30,049 nucleotides of DNA, taken from IMG/VR virus record IMGVR_UViG_3300032342_000041, positions 1 to 30,049 of that record; one strand, written 5' to 3'. Under the pieces are notes generated by a model. The model worked only from the letters and a program-made list of their open reading frames with translations. It did not search any database and was not told the DNA's origin. Made by a program: the position numbers and the translations under genes. Shown one piece after another: positions 1-7,762 of this stretch (positions are counted from its first letter, which is position 1; each line of letters starts with the position of its first letter). The stretch is from a virus.

Positions 1-144
1 TACCTGTCTATCTGTTCCATAGTCACGAAGCCCCCAGTAGGGAGGCGAGGTAACCACACAATCCACGAACTCGTCCGGAAGTGTCTTTAATACAGAAAGG
101 GAATTACCCTGATATATTACGTTTCTTTCATTATCTCTACGCAT
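1..144 (-). CDS. DNA methyltransferase, N-terminal part (cut by window edge)
   Basis: Only the first 48 codons lie in the window; the rest runs off the left edge. The reading frame starts at the ATG at 144-142 and contains the motif TSPPYWGLRDYG, the catalytic motif IV (S/D-P-P-Y/W) of amino-methyltransferases that make N6-methyladenine or N4-methylcytosine. Motif IV lies close to the N-terminus, at about residues 32-43, which fits classes where the catalytic motif precedes the S-adenosylmethionine site. It is preceded by the usual GNSLSVLKTLPDEFVDCVV-type strand. The start overlaps the end of the upstream SbcD-like gene by 28 bases, so the two are probably co-transcribed. In a phage it likely protects or marks DNA. 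Target base and sequence specificity cannot be read from this fragment. Confidence 0.88.
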   Translation of the reverse strand, partial: MRRDNERNVIYQGNSLSVLKTLPDEFVDCVVTSPPYWGLRDYGTDRQV

Positions 145-1127
145 TTATTGTAACATTTTTCCTTATCGTGTACACAGTTCAGTTCTATATACTTTTGAAT
201 GACCTCTTTCAAGTCAAGTTCGCCAGTAAACTCCGATTTAGCTACCTCTTCAAATACCTTATGCTTTATTTCTATCTTTGCTTCCAAAGCCCCATTTTGA
301 AGCAACGTCTCTTTAACGCTCCGGGCCTCGGCCGCGTCTATAAACTGGTTGGATATGAACCTTACGAACTTGCCTTTTACGTCCTCTTTGGGGTCTATAA
401 CCGTCTTATAGAGCTCATAATTTGGGTTTAGGACGAGTTCCAGTGAGTTATCTTCGGCATTCCAGATGGTTATACCCTTTTCCGAGAACTCCTCACCAAA
501 AGACAGCTGGACGGGGCTTCCTACATATAGGATATTGCCTATTTCCTGCCTTTTATGGTAGTGTCCAAGAAACACCCTATCGAACTTGGATAGGGTATCA
601 TTTGATACCCCATCTCTATCAGTTATGTTATATAAGTCATTAGTTACCGCTCCAGATATGCCACAATGTGCGAGTAATATGTTTTTCTTATTAGGGGAAA
701 GGTCTATATCTGAAACTAGCTTCACAAACTCTTCGTTTGTCTCTACGTTTGGAACACATACGAAGTTAAACCCATCTCCGGCTATGGTCTTTACCTCGCT
801 TATTATTATGGAGTGTCGTTCAAAGGGTCTTATAGAGGTAACAGAGAAGTCTGTCTCCTTATAATACCTTTCGTGGTTTCCGAGCAGTATAAATACCTTT
901 ATACCGGCGTCGTATAGTTTGTTTAAAATGTCTATGGCCCTATTAAGAGCCAATATATCCATTCTGAATCTAGAGTTAACAAAGTCTCCTAATATAATAA
1001 GGTGTTTTATATTACGGGACACAAGAGTATCTACTACCCAATCAAACGTACTTATGACGTAGGGTAGATTCTTGTTGTTCTCTATATGTGTATCAGCGAT
1101 TAGGGCGTATTGGGTTTTTGGTAGCAT
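117..1127 (-). CDS. SbcD/Mre11-like metallophosphoesterase (T4 gp47-type recombination nuclease)
   Basis: The 336-aa protein has the calcineurin-like phosphoesterase signature in order: D-x-H at residues 12-14 (IADTHI), GD at 47-48 (ILGDFV), GNHE at 83-86, an AHCG motif at 153-156 and GHYHK at 188-192. These bind the two metal ions of SbcD/Mre11 nucleases. In T4 the equivalent protein gp47 works with the ATPase gp46 to resect DNA ends for recombination-dependent replication. No SbcC/gp46 partner is seen in this window; it may lie beyond the left edge. The ATG at 1127 lies 35 bases inside the preceding 56-aa gene, suggesting translational coupling. The residues after 240 would be the capping or partner-binding part. 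Family assignment is firm; the recombination role is inferred from T4. Confidence 0.9.
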   Translation of the reverse strand: MLPKTQYALIADTHIENNKNLPYVISTFDWVVDTLVSRNIKHLIILGDFVNSRFRMDILALNRAIDILNKLYDAGIKVFILLGNHERYYKETDFSVTSIRPFERHSIIISEVKTIAGDGFNFVCVPNVETNEEFVKLVSDIDLSPNKKNILLAHCGISGAVTNDLYNITDRDGVSNDTLSKFDRVFLGHYHKRQEIGNILYVGSPVQLSFGEEFSEKGITIWNAEDNSLELVLNPNYELYKTVIDPKEDVKGKFVRFISNQFIDAAEARSVKETLLQNGALEAKIEIKHKVFEEVAKSEFTGELDLKEVIQKYIELNCVHDKEKCYNKCVEIMKET

Positions 1128-1263
1128 CTTCCGCGTCTTTTGCCAGTCTTGGGTTAATCTTACTAAGCAATTCGGCAGCCTTGTCCATTGCTGTTCGGAA
1201 ATCTTTAATAGCCTGCTTTTTCGCAGTATCAGTGTCTACTACTTTTTCGTCGTCCATACTCAT
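1093..1263 (-). CDS. hypothetical protein, 56 aa
   Basis: A short charged reading frame, MSMDDEKVVDTDTAKKQAIK at its start, fills the otherwise empty gap between the SbcD-like and Nmad1-like genes. It begins four bases after the stop of the upstream gene (TAAGATGAGTATG; a second ATG at 1257 is possible) and overlaps the start of the SbcD-like gene by 35 bases. It looks mainly alpha-helical from residue 14 to about 50, with no membrane segment and no cysteines. The ribosome binding site is weak, so translation may depend on coupling to the upstream gene. I recognise no family. The tight spacing on both sides is the main argument that it is real. Confidence 0.6.
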   Translation of the reverse strand: MSMDDEKVVDTDTAKKQAIKDFRTAMDKAAELLSKINPRLAKDAEDATKNPIRPNR

Positions 1264-1264
1264 C

Positions 1265-1561
1265 TTATTTAGTCTCTGCTTTTGCTATATCCATAAGGAT
1301 CTCATAAAGGATGAGGTATCCTATTAAATCCCTTACGGAGTCTTCGTGCTTAAACTTATGGTCTTCCCCTAATGTATTGTTCTTTATGCGCTTGAGCTTA
1401 TCGTCTATACGAAGCTCAACCTGCTTTATAGGGTCTAAAGCAGAGAACACGTTAATCGGCTCAGCTATGGAATTGCCATAGCTCTTGTTCTTTTCCAACA
1501 GCATCTTGGCTATCTCAAAGCACTTACCTTCTATCTTTTTCCTCATTTCCTCTTGTGTCAT
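1265..1561 (-). CDS. Nmad1-like small protein (DUF1599-type, nucleotide-modification associated)
   Basis: A 98-aa protein, taking the ATG at 1561 because GAGGGGG sits six bases upstream; a longer frame from 1579 would skip this site. The pattern LLEKNKSYGNS, then NVFSALDPIKQVELRIDDKL, then EDSVRDLIGYLILYEIL, is typical of a small helical phage family related to DUF1599, also called nucleotide modification associated domain 1. The family is common in phages; its biochemical role is not well established, and the name comes from genomic association with base-modification genes. It is the first gene of the leftward operon, which also encodes a methyltransferase, consistent with some role in DNA or nucleotide modification. 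It could equally be a general nucleotide-metabolism helper. Confidence 0.65.
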   Translation of the reverse strand: MTQEEMRKKIEGKCFEIAKMLLEKNKSYGNSIAEPINVFSALDPIKQVELRIDDKLKRIKNNTLGEDHKFKHEDSVRDLIGYLILYEILMDIAKAETK

Positions 1562-1667
1562 ATTTTCCCCCTCATACATATTAATATAAAAAAGTGTAAA
1601 ATTTTACAGACTTTCGTATTAATATAGTTGTGGACAGGAAAAGCAGTTAACCAAAGGGAGGTAACAA
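1562..1667. promoter_or_regulatory. divergent intergenic control region with palindromic operator
   Basis: This 106-bp gap separates the leftward nuclease/methyltransferase operon from the rightward replication operon, so it should hold both promoters. At 1595-1608 there is a perfect 14-bp palindrome, TGTAAAATTTTACA. The 10-mer TATTAATATA occurs on each side of it, at 1579-1588 and 1617-1626. Because TATTAATA is itself symmetric, each copy could act as a -10-type or T4-late-like element in either direction. No pair of hexamers with canonical -35/-10 spacing was found. Strong ribosome binding sites lie at both ends: GAGGGGG for the left gene and GGGAGG for the right. The promoter function is inferred from layout. 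Confidence 0.55.
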
Positions 1668-2369
1668 ATGAAGTTTGAAGTGCTAATGAATAGGGTTGAA
1701 ATGGCAAATACGTCGAAGCTGATAAACGAGGCTGTCTTTGACGAGCAGTTGAAGTTCGCCGTAACCAACGAATCTCATTCGGTTGTGGCAGTAGCTAACA
1801 CAGATAAAGGGGTAGGTCTTCCGGAAATAGGCGTGTTTGACCTGGGCCAGCTTCTCAAAACAATGCAGTATGTTTCCACTTGGGTTGATGACCTGAGCAA
1901 GATAGATATATCAATAGACGTAAATCGTCTTATGTTTTCGGTAGGCAGAAAGAAGATGAAATTCCTCCTGTCAGATCCGAAGACCATATCGTCAGTAGTC
2001 ACCGAAAGAGTTCCGGGGTTCCTAGAGAAGGTCCGCAAAGAGGAAGCCTTGAGCATAAACCTTACAAATGTTGTAAGAAACGACTTTCTGAAGTCAATAC
2101 AGCTTATATCTCCTAACACTGTTAACTTCTACAACGAGGGTAAAGACCTGTACGCATTAGTCGGTTCTGAACAGGAACATAATGCCATTATGCCACTAGG
2201 AGAAGTAAAGGACATCGGCAAAAAGGTGCAGGCTCTTACAGATGCAAACCTATTGAGCAGTGTTCTCCAAACCATATCCGGCACACCGGACGTTACACTA
2301 GAGGTCAGAAATGACACTCCGCTTATGTTCGTGCTGACGGATTACCTTTATATAGTATCAAACAAATAG
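1668..2369 (+). CDS. DNA polymerase sliding clamp (T4 gp45/PCNA-like)
   Basis: The 233-aa protein is close in length to T4 gp45 (228 aa) and is followed directly by the two clamp-loader genes, the same order seen in T4-like phages (45-44-62). The sequence shows alternating beta strands typical of the clamp fold, for instance KFAVTNESHSVVAVANTDK near residue 30 and the closing PLMFVLTDYLYIVSNK. It should form a trimeric ring that tethers the polymerase to DNA. In T4 the clamp also activates late transcription; whether that holds here is unknown. GGGAGG precedes the ATG by a good distance. It opens the rightward operon. Assignment rests on length, strand pattern and context more than on a single catalytic motif. 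Confidence 0.85.
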   Translation: MKFEVLMNRVEMANTSKLINEAVFDEQLKFAVTNESHSVVAVANTDKGVGLPEIGVFDLGQLLKTMQYVSTWVDDLSKIDISIDVNRLMFSVGRKKMKFLLSDPKTISSVVTERVPGFLEKVRKEEALSINLTNVVRNDFLKSIQLISPNTVNFYNEGKDLYALVGSEQEHNAIMPLGEVKDIGKKVQALTDANLLSSVLQTISGTPDVTLEVRNDTPLMFVLTDYLYIVSNK

Positions 2370-2377
2370 AGGGTTAA

Positions 2378-3274
2378 ATGAATAAAAATAATCTTTGGGT
2401 AGAGAAGTATAGACCTACTTCTCTTGAAGAACTTGTGTTAGATCCCTTACATAAGGATATAATACATAAGTTCGTAAAGGAGAAGAGCATACCTAACCTG
2501 CTCCTGTCTGGTGGGGTAGGAACTGGTAAGACCACCATATCCAAGATACTTATAGGTACGATAGACTGCGACAGCCTGATACTTAATGCGTCCAGCGATA
2601 GGGGTATAGATATCGTTAGGAACAGAATTCAGATGTTCGCGTCTATGTCTTCCTTTAAGAAGTGGAAGATCGTGTTTATGGATGAAGCCGACCTACTTAC
2701 TCCGGAAAGCTTCTTTGCCCTACGTAACCTTATGGAGACGTATTCGCAAAATACCAGGTTTATTTTTACGGCAAACTATATTAACAAGATTATAGAGCCG
2801 ATACGTAGCAGATGCCAGATAATGGAGTTCAAATCATTACCAAAAGAGTTCATAATTAAAAAACTATCCGATATATTAGCTAAGGAAAAAATAGAATACG
2901 ACAATACCGACTTGGGTATCCTAGTGGACACCTATTACCCCGATATAAGAAGTATGATAAACAGCCTACAGATGCATACCATAGATAACAGGTGGAAACT
3001 GCAAAGTGTAGGATTTAGGGATAACGAGAAGGTATTGACTTATTTGAAAGCTGGCGATATAGCATCTATCCGAAAAATGGAGTTGGACTTTGTTGATATC
3101 TATAAGTATCTATTCGACAAGGCCGAGGCTATATCTGTCAACGACGCTCTGTCTATTTCATTGATAATCGCTGAGTACCTATATAGGGACACGTTTATCG
3201 CAGACAAGGAACTTAACTTTGTTGCTTGTCTATATGCAATAGCCGAGAAAGCTAATATACGGATAAGGAAATGA
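2378..3274 (+). CDS. clamp loader large subunit, AAA+ ATPase (T4 gp44/RFC-like)
   Basis: A 298-aa AAA+ ATPase starting with WVEKYRPTSLEEL, the RFC-box-like N-terminus of clamp loaders. The Walker A loop GGVGTGKT is at residues 45-52, Walker B IVFMDEAD at 98-105, the sensor-1 region FTANY at 130-134, and the SRC motif (RSRCQ) at 143-147. The SRC motif supplies the arginine finger in clamp loaders. It loads the sliding clamp encoded immediately upstream. The gene begins eight bases after the clamp stop codon and its end overlaps the next gene by four bases (ATGA). In T4 four copies of gp44 combine with one gp62. A very secure call. Confidence 0.95.
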   Translation: MNKNNLWVEKYRPTSLEELVLDPLHKDIIHKFVKEKSIPNLLLSGGVGTGKTTISKILIGTIDCDSLILNASSDRGIDIVRNRIQMFASMSSFKKWKIVFMDEADLLTPESFFALRNLMETYSQNTRFIFTANYINKIIEPIRSRCQIMEFKSLPKEFIIKKLSDILAKEKIEYDNTDLGILVDTYYPDIRSMINSLQMHTIDNRWKLQSVGFRDNEKVLTYLKAGDIASIRKMELDFVDIYKYLFDKAEAISVNDALSISLIIAEYLYRDTFIADKELNFVACLYAIAEKANIRIRK

Positions 3275-3675
3275 CCGAACCAAAGAAAAAGAAGGATATC
3301 TTCTACTACTTAGATAACCTATTTGTAAAAAATGGCGTTCCTAAATATGACAGAACTCAGAATCTTGGTTGGATGATAAACCGGTTCTTGAGTATGGATA
3401 GTCGTTTCGCTCCCTATATAGTAGACTTCTCCAAATACACAAATACCTTAAAGGAGAGATATTATCTACTACTTTATAGGTTTATACCGAAGATGCCACC
3501 GCCACGAAACAGGTATATCAAGCAAGATAAGGAATTTACAGACAAGTTGGTAGAAAGATATCAGAATTTCTATAATGTATCACGCAAGGAGACAATAGAA
3601 TATCTACGGATACTTCTAATGTCAACGAGTCTAAAAGAGATATATGAGGAGGTAGGATTAGAATATGAGAAATGA
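3271..3675 (+). CDS. clamp loader small subunit (T4 gp62-like)
   Basis: The 134-aa protein follows the gp44-like ATPase with an ATGA overlap, the position of gp62 in T4-like genomes. The features seen match short cyanophage-type clamp-loader small subunits: an INRFLSMDSRFAPYI segment at about residues 32-46, a YYLLLYRFIPKM stretch, a basic PPPRNRYIK segment, and a C-terminal helix pair containing YYNVSR-like and EYLRILL elements. It is shorter than T4 gp62 (187 aa). It has no ATPase motifs, as expected for this non-catalytic subunit. The assignment depends on context and this pattern, since the family diverges quickly. Confidence 0.78.
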   Translation: MTEPKKKKDIFYYLDNLFVKNGVPKYDRTQNLGWMINRFLSMDSRFAPYIVDFSKYTNTLKERYYLLLYRFIPKMPPPRNRYIKQDKEFTDKLVERYQNFYNVSRKETIEYLRILLMSTSLKEIYEEVGLEYEK

Positions 3676-3970
3676 GCCAGAAAAGATAGTAAGGAATGAA
3701 CCAGAAAGAGCCGATCTACATAAGATGGACTGGATAAACAGAGAGAGGTTCCAGCATTGTGTGGGAGATGGTAAGTCACATTACGCAATGGTATCAGATG
3801 GTAGTGTAATGGTAACAGTTTGTAAGTATGTGGACAGCGTAATGGACTTGAAAATAAAGATGGTTGACTTCCGAAAGGACAAAGAAGTAAGCGTGTGGAT
3901 GTCCGAAAAGGAAGCGCAGATGTTGGTCGAAGCCTTGAATAAGTTCTACGGAAAGGAAGAAAAGAAGTAA
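3665..3970 (+). CDS. hypothetical protein, 101 aa
   Basis: A 101-aa protein of unknown family between the clamp-loader and polymerase genes. It overlaps the preceding gene by 11 bases, and its stop TAA touches the GTG start of the polymerase. The middle, about residues 40-80, reads as a four-strand beta sheet (HYAMVSDGSVMVTV, then DLKIKMVDF, then EVSVWMS), followed by a helix (EKEAQMLVEALNKFY) and a lysine-rich tail. GAGGAGG lies about 12 bases upstream of the ATG. There are no membrane segments or metal-binding clusters. Its place inside the replication operon suggests a small accessory or DNA-binding role, but that is inference only. Confidence 0.75.
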   Translation: MRNEPEKIVRNEPERADLHKMDWINRERFQHCVGDGKSHYAMVSDGSVMVTVCKYVDSVMDLKIKMVDFRKDKEVSVWMSEKEAQMLVEALNKFYGKEEKK

Positions 3971-6349
3971 GTGTCCGAGCTCATAAGAATACAAAAGACT
4001 ACAACAGCCAAACGAACAATATGCCAAAAATGTAAGTATCACGATAGGGTGTTTGTTCCTTCGGCTATATCAGGTGATAGGGACCTGGTAGTTATAGGAG
4101 AGGCTCCTGGAAATTCGGAGGCTGCGGAAAAGATACCATTTATGGGAGATAGTGGTAGGCTTCTTCGTGCTACTTTAGAGGAAGCCGGATTTAGTCCGAC
4201 AAAGGTTTCCTATCTCAACATAGTAAAATGCCACCCGTCTAATGATAATGAACCACTGGATAAAGCAGCCAAAAAGCTATGTTCAAAAGAATACTTATTT
4301 GAGGAGCTGGCTCAAATAAGACCGAAACTTATCGTGCTGGCCGGATCCGTTGCCTTAAACATATTCTTTCCAAAGGACAAGATTACAGATAAAAAAGGTA
4401 ATTTTCTTGACATAAATGGTATAAAGTTTCTTCCGGTTCTACACCCGGCCTACTGCCTTCGTAATGCCGACTTCATACCAAATCTAAGGCGTGATTTAAA
4501 GAAAGCATACATATTCTTGTATGGAACGCTGTACAAAAGCAGAAATTATAACATATGTAAGACAGTAGAAGACCTCAATAAGTGGAAAGAAGTCCTGCTT
4601 AAAGCAGAAGTAATAGCTGTTGATATAGAAACCAATAGCACATTAGACCCGTTTAGTGCCGGGGCCGATATATGGACTATCGCATTTGCTTATGGTAAGG
4701 GACAAACAGTATGTATTCCCCTTAACCACCCAGAAGTTGTTGATCCGGACTATAAGGCCAAGGTTTGGGACGTAGTAAAAGAGATTATGGGGTCAGAAGT
4801 AAAGAAAGTATTCCACAACGCAATATTCGATGTTAAGTTCTTACAGAAATTCGGAGTTAAGACCAACGCATTATGGGCCGATACAATGATTATGTCGTTT
4901 CTATTAGACGAAAATAGGTATTCCAACGGTCTAAAAACGCTATCGTCTGAGTATTTATATGGTTGTGTAGATTCGTGGTCAGATAAGTTGGAAAAGCTTG
5001 CTGTATATAACTCCGAAGACTCTGATAATACCTTACAGCTATACAACCTGTTCCTTCCCAAGCTCCAAAGTATAAACGAGGGTCTGCTTATGACGTTCCT
5101 ACAAGTCATAATGCCTATGAATCAGGTCATAGCAGATATGGAGCTTAACGGGGTTAAAGTTGATATGGACTACTCAAAGAAACTGTCCAAAAAATTTAAC
5201 TCTGACTTGGATATGCTAAAACAGATTATAGCAACAAAGTTCCCGGAATCGGTTGGGGTAAACCTACGTTCCAATATCCAAGTAGCCAAGCTTCTGTTTG
5301 AAACTCTTAAAAACAGGCCAGTAAAAAAGACAGATAGCGGTAAGGATTCGGTAGATTCCGAGGTTCTTAATAAACTGCACTCGCAGGGATGCAAGATAGC
5401 CGAATACTTACTAAGGCTTCATAAGATAGAGAAGATGCTCTCTACCTATATAGACAACCTGCCTGCTATGGTGAGTTCTGATGATAGGTTGCGTGGATCC
5501 TTCCTTATATGTGGGGCTCGTTCTGGTCGGTTATCCAGCAGACATCCGAACTTACAGAACATACCAAGAACGTCCGATATTAAGCAGATGTTTGTTCCGA
5601 AAGATGGACATATGTTCATAAATATAGACGCTTCACAAATGGAATTACGTGTCGGTTGCTCTGTGGCTAACGATAAGACTATGATACTCGCATACAATCA
5701 AGGTATGGATGTTCATAAACTTACAGCTTCTATCATTATGAATAAGAAGATAGAGGACGTTACAAAGGAAGAACGACAGAGCGCAAAGGCAAGTAACTTC
5801 GGTCTTATCTATGGACAATCTGCCGATGGATTTAGGCAGTCTGCTGAAACTGAATATGGACTACATCTAACATCCGACCAATGCAAGAAATTTAGGGATG
5901 CTTTCTTCAGGTCCTATAATGGTTTCCTACCTTGGCACGATAGAGTAAGAGCAGAATTAAGGATAAAAGGATATGTAGAATATCCTACCGGCCGTCGTCG
6001 GAGATTCCCTGAGGTATTAGGACTTGAAGAGATACCCGGAGAGACTTTCCGAAGTGCTGTGAACTCCCCAGTTCAGGGATCCGGTTCAGATATTATGTTG
6101 TTTATGATGAGTAATCTACGGGACGATATCCATAAACAGAAGCTCCCAATAGAGTTTATATTAACTGTCCACGATTCAGTTCTATTAGAATGCGAAGAAC
6201 GTTTTTGTCCGGATGTTCAGGATATAGTTCACAAGATAGCAACAAAGAAAATACAGGACCAGTTCGGGTGGTTACAGGTGCCTATGAACTTTGATTTCAG
6301 CATAGGGCCGAACTGGGGAGATATGAAAGAAATTAAGTCCCGAAGTTAA
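3971..6349 (+). CDS. family A DNA polymerase with N-terminal family-4-like uracil-DNA glycosylase domain
   Basis: A 792-aa fusion. Residues 15-185 are a UDG domain: GEAPGNSEA at 43-51, HPA at 159-161, and cysteines 18, 21, 87 and 104 spaced for a 4Fe-4S cluster as in family-4 UDGs. Residues 212-365 are a 3'-5' exonuclease with intact D218/E220, D287 and Y346-D350. The polymerase part holds motif A with D553 (NIDASQMELR), motif B R602-K606-F610-Y614 (O-helix, F at the ddNTP-discrimination site) and motif C VHDS with D735. Motif C has Ser where most PolAs have Glu. It starts with GTG right after the upstream stop. A UDG-PolA fusion is known in Bacillus phage SPO1. It should be the replicative polymerase working with the upstream clamp. 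Confidence 0.95.
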   Translation: MSELIRIQKTTTAKRTICQKCKYHDRVFVPSAISGDRDLVVIGEAPGNSEAAEKIPFMGDSGRLLRATLEEAGFSPTKVSYLNIVKCHPSNDNEPLDKAAKKLCSKEYLFEELAQIRPKLIVLAGSVALNIFFPKDKITDKKGNFLDINGIKFLPVLHPAYCLRNADFIPNLRRDLKKAYIFLYGTLYKSRNYNICKTVEDLNKWKEVLLKAEVIAVDIETNSTLDPFSAGADIWTIAFAYGKGQTVCIPLNHPEVVDPDYKAKVWDVVKEIMGSEVKKVFHNAIFDVKFLQKFGVKTNALWADTMIMSFLLDENRYSNGLKTLSSEYLYGCVDSWSDKLEKLAVYNSEDSDNTLQLYNLFLPKLQSINEGLLMTFLQVIMPMNQVIADMELNGVKVDMDYSKKLSKKFNSDLDMLKQIIATKFPESVGVNLRSNIQVAKLLFETLKNRPVKKTDSGKDSVDSEVLNKLHSQGCKIAEYLLRLHKIEKMLSTYIDNLPAMVSSDDRLRGSFLICGARSGRLSSRHPNLQNIPRTSDIKQMFVPKDGHMFINIDASQMELRVGCSVANDKTMILAYNQGMDVHKLTASIIMNKKIEDVTKEERQSAKASNFGLIYGQSADGFRQSAETEYGLHLTSDQCKKFRDAFFRSYNGFLPWHDRVRAELRIKGYVEYPTGRRRRFPEVLGLEEIPGETFRSAVNSPVQGSGSDIMLFMMSNLRDDIHKQKLPIEFILTVHDSVLLECEERFCPDVQDIVHKIATKKIQDQFGWLQVPMNFDFSIGPNWGDMKEIKSRS

Positions 6350-6385
6350 GAATCAGTGATATAATAGATAAAAGGAGGCGGACAT

Positions 6386-6571
6386 ATGAAAAAAGCAAAA
6401 GTAGATAAACATCTGTCTGCTGTAGCTTTTATAATGGAATCTATGCAGACAATGCGTATCCATCTTCTACGTTTTCCGACAAAAAGAAATATGCTATTAG
6501 CCCAGTGCTTAGAAGATGGCAAAGAAGCTATGAAAGTAAAGTTCTTAAAAGCCACATTAGAGGATAAATGA
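6386..6571 (+). CDS. hypothetical protein, 61 aa
   Basis: A small basic protein starting at an ATG with a strong AAAGGAGG ribosome binding site about eight bases upstream. It ends with an ATGA overlap into the RNA ligase gene, so translation of the two is probably coupled. The content is helical: a lysine-rich start, then VAFIMESMQTMRIHLLRF, a basic linker and a second helix. It has no metal-binding or membrane signature. The strong binding site and the tight overlap support a real gene. No family recognised. Confidence 0.75.
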   Translation: MKKAKVDKHLSAVAFIMESMQTMRIHLLRFPTKRNMLLAQCLEDGKEAMKVKFLKATLEDK

Positions 6572-7509
6572 AACACATACCGTCTTACCCAAAGATAATG
6601 GTGTTAGGTTCAGCATATACCGAAAATGCTCTTGTAGGAGATGTAATCATACAAGAGAAAGTTGACGGCTCTCAGTTTTCTTTCGGTATAAACGAAGATG
6701 GTGAATTGGTATGCCGTAGCAAAGGACAGCAACAAGATCTATATGCTCCAGATAAGATGTTCCAAAATGGAGTAGACTTTGTTAGGTCTTTGAAGCTGTC
6801 CGCTGACCCCGATACATACTTCTATGGAGAGTATCTACAAAAGCCAAAGCATAACGTATTGAAATATAGTAGAATACCGAATAACCACATTGTCCTATTC
6901 GATATATTCCACAAGGGTAAGTTTATGAATAGAATAGACTTATTGGAATCGGCTAAATCTCTTGGATTAGAGGTTGTTCCGGAACTATATAAAGGAGAGC
7001 TTGATAGAACAAGAATGCAAGATGCTCACGGTGGAACATCTTCCCCAGCGGCCGATCACTTAAAGAGAATAATATCAACAACAGAGTCCTTTTTAGGTGG
7101 AGAAACTGTTGAGGGAGTGGTTATAAAGAACTATGACCAAAAGATTATGCTTGGTGGAACTATATACCCTCTGTTTACCAAGTATGTAAGGGAGTCCTTT
7201 AAGGAAAGGCACGATACCGAGTGGAAGATAAAGAAGCCACGAGCTTCATTAGAGGACTATGTAAAAGGATTTTGTAGTGAGCCCCGTTGGCAGAAGGCTT
7301 TCCAATATCTTAGGGATAATGGACAACTGGAAATGCAGGCAAGAGATATACCTAAATTGATAAAAAGAGTTCAAGAGGATATTACAGAGGAAGAGGAAGC
7401 TAACATAAGAGAAACCCTGTATAACAAGTTTATAGGGGAGATAATGCGGAACTCTATAAAAGGACTTCCGGAGTGGTGGAAAGAAAAATTATTGGAAAAC
7501 GTAAAGTAG
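6568..7509 (+). CDS. ATP-dependent RNA ligase, Rnl2-like
   Basis: The 313-aa protein carries the nucleotidyltransferase motifs in order: motif I EKVDGS with the adenylated lysine K31, a CRSKG segment at 49-53, motif III around FYGEYL at 85-90, IIIa IVLFDIF at 108-114, motif IV EGVVIK at 182-187 and motif V FTKYV at 203-207. The length and absence of an OB-fold favour T4 Rnl2-type RNA ligase over DNA ligase. A helical C-terminal region of about 100 residues follows motif V. Such enzymes seal nicked RNA, for example after host anticodon nuclease attack. It is translationally coupled to the 61-aa gene upstream. A DNA ligase role is less likely. Confidence 0.88.
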   Translation: MKHIPSYPKIMVLGSAYTENALVGDVIIQEKVDGSQFSFGINEDGELVCRSKGQQQDLYAPDKMFQNGVDFVRSLKLSADPDTYFYGEYLQKPKHNVLKYSRIPNNHIVLFDIFHKGKFMNRIDLLESAKSLGLEVVPELYKGELDRTRMQDAHGGTSSPAADHLKRIISTTESFLGGETVEGVVIKNYDQKIMLGGTIYPLFTKYVRESFKERHDTEWKIKKPRASLEDYVKGFCSEPRWQKAFQYLRDNGQLEMQARDIPKLIKRVQEDITEEEEANIRETLYNKFIGEIMRNSIKGLPEWWKEKLLENVK

Positions 7510-7521
7510 GGAGGTGGAAAA

Positions 7522-7761
7522 ATGTTTGCGTTGGTTTTTAGGGAGTTGTTGGTGTTGGTGGGAGGATTAGCAATAATATGGTTCGTATGGACGAAGGTTC
7601 GCAAAATAGGAAGGAGGGATGCAAGAGAAGAACACGTTACGGAAATGATGGATAGCATAGACGAACTTGTTAAGCTGTCCAAGAGGGTAAAGTTGGACCC
7701 TAAAAAGCTTAAAGAAGCTAGGGAAAAATTATCGGAACTTGAAAAAGAGGGGAATAAATAA
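7522..7761 (+). CDS. small membrane protein with cytoplasmic coiled coil
   Basis: The 79-aa protein has one hydrophobic segment at about residues 2-24 (VFRELLVLVGGLAIIWFVW), then a basic stretch KVRKIGRR that should stay in the cytoplasm, then about 45 residues of charged heptad-like helix. This predicts an N-out, C-in membrane anchor. GGGAGG precedes the ATG. Its stop codon is one base upstream of the SPFH gene's start, so the two proteins are likely made together and may act together. No family recognised; a partner role for the SPFH protein is an inference. Confidence 0.75.
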   Translation: MFALVFRELLVLVGGLAIIWFVWTKVRKIGRRDAREEHVTEMMDSIDELVKLSKRVKLDPKKLKEAREKLSELEKEGNK

Positions 7762-7762
7762 A

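Noticed and set aside
888-895. TATAAATA as a late promoter
   Set aside because: It lies inside the SbcD-like gene with no gene start nearby in the right direction; the octamer is frequent in AT-rich DNA. The same applies to 4952-4959 on the other strand.
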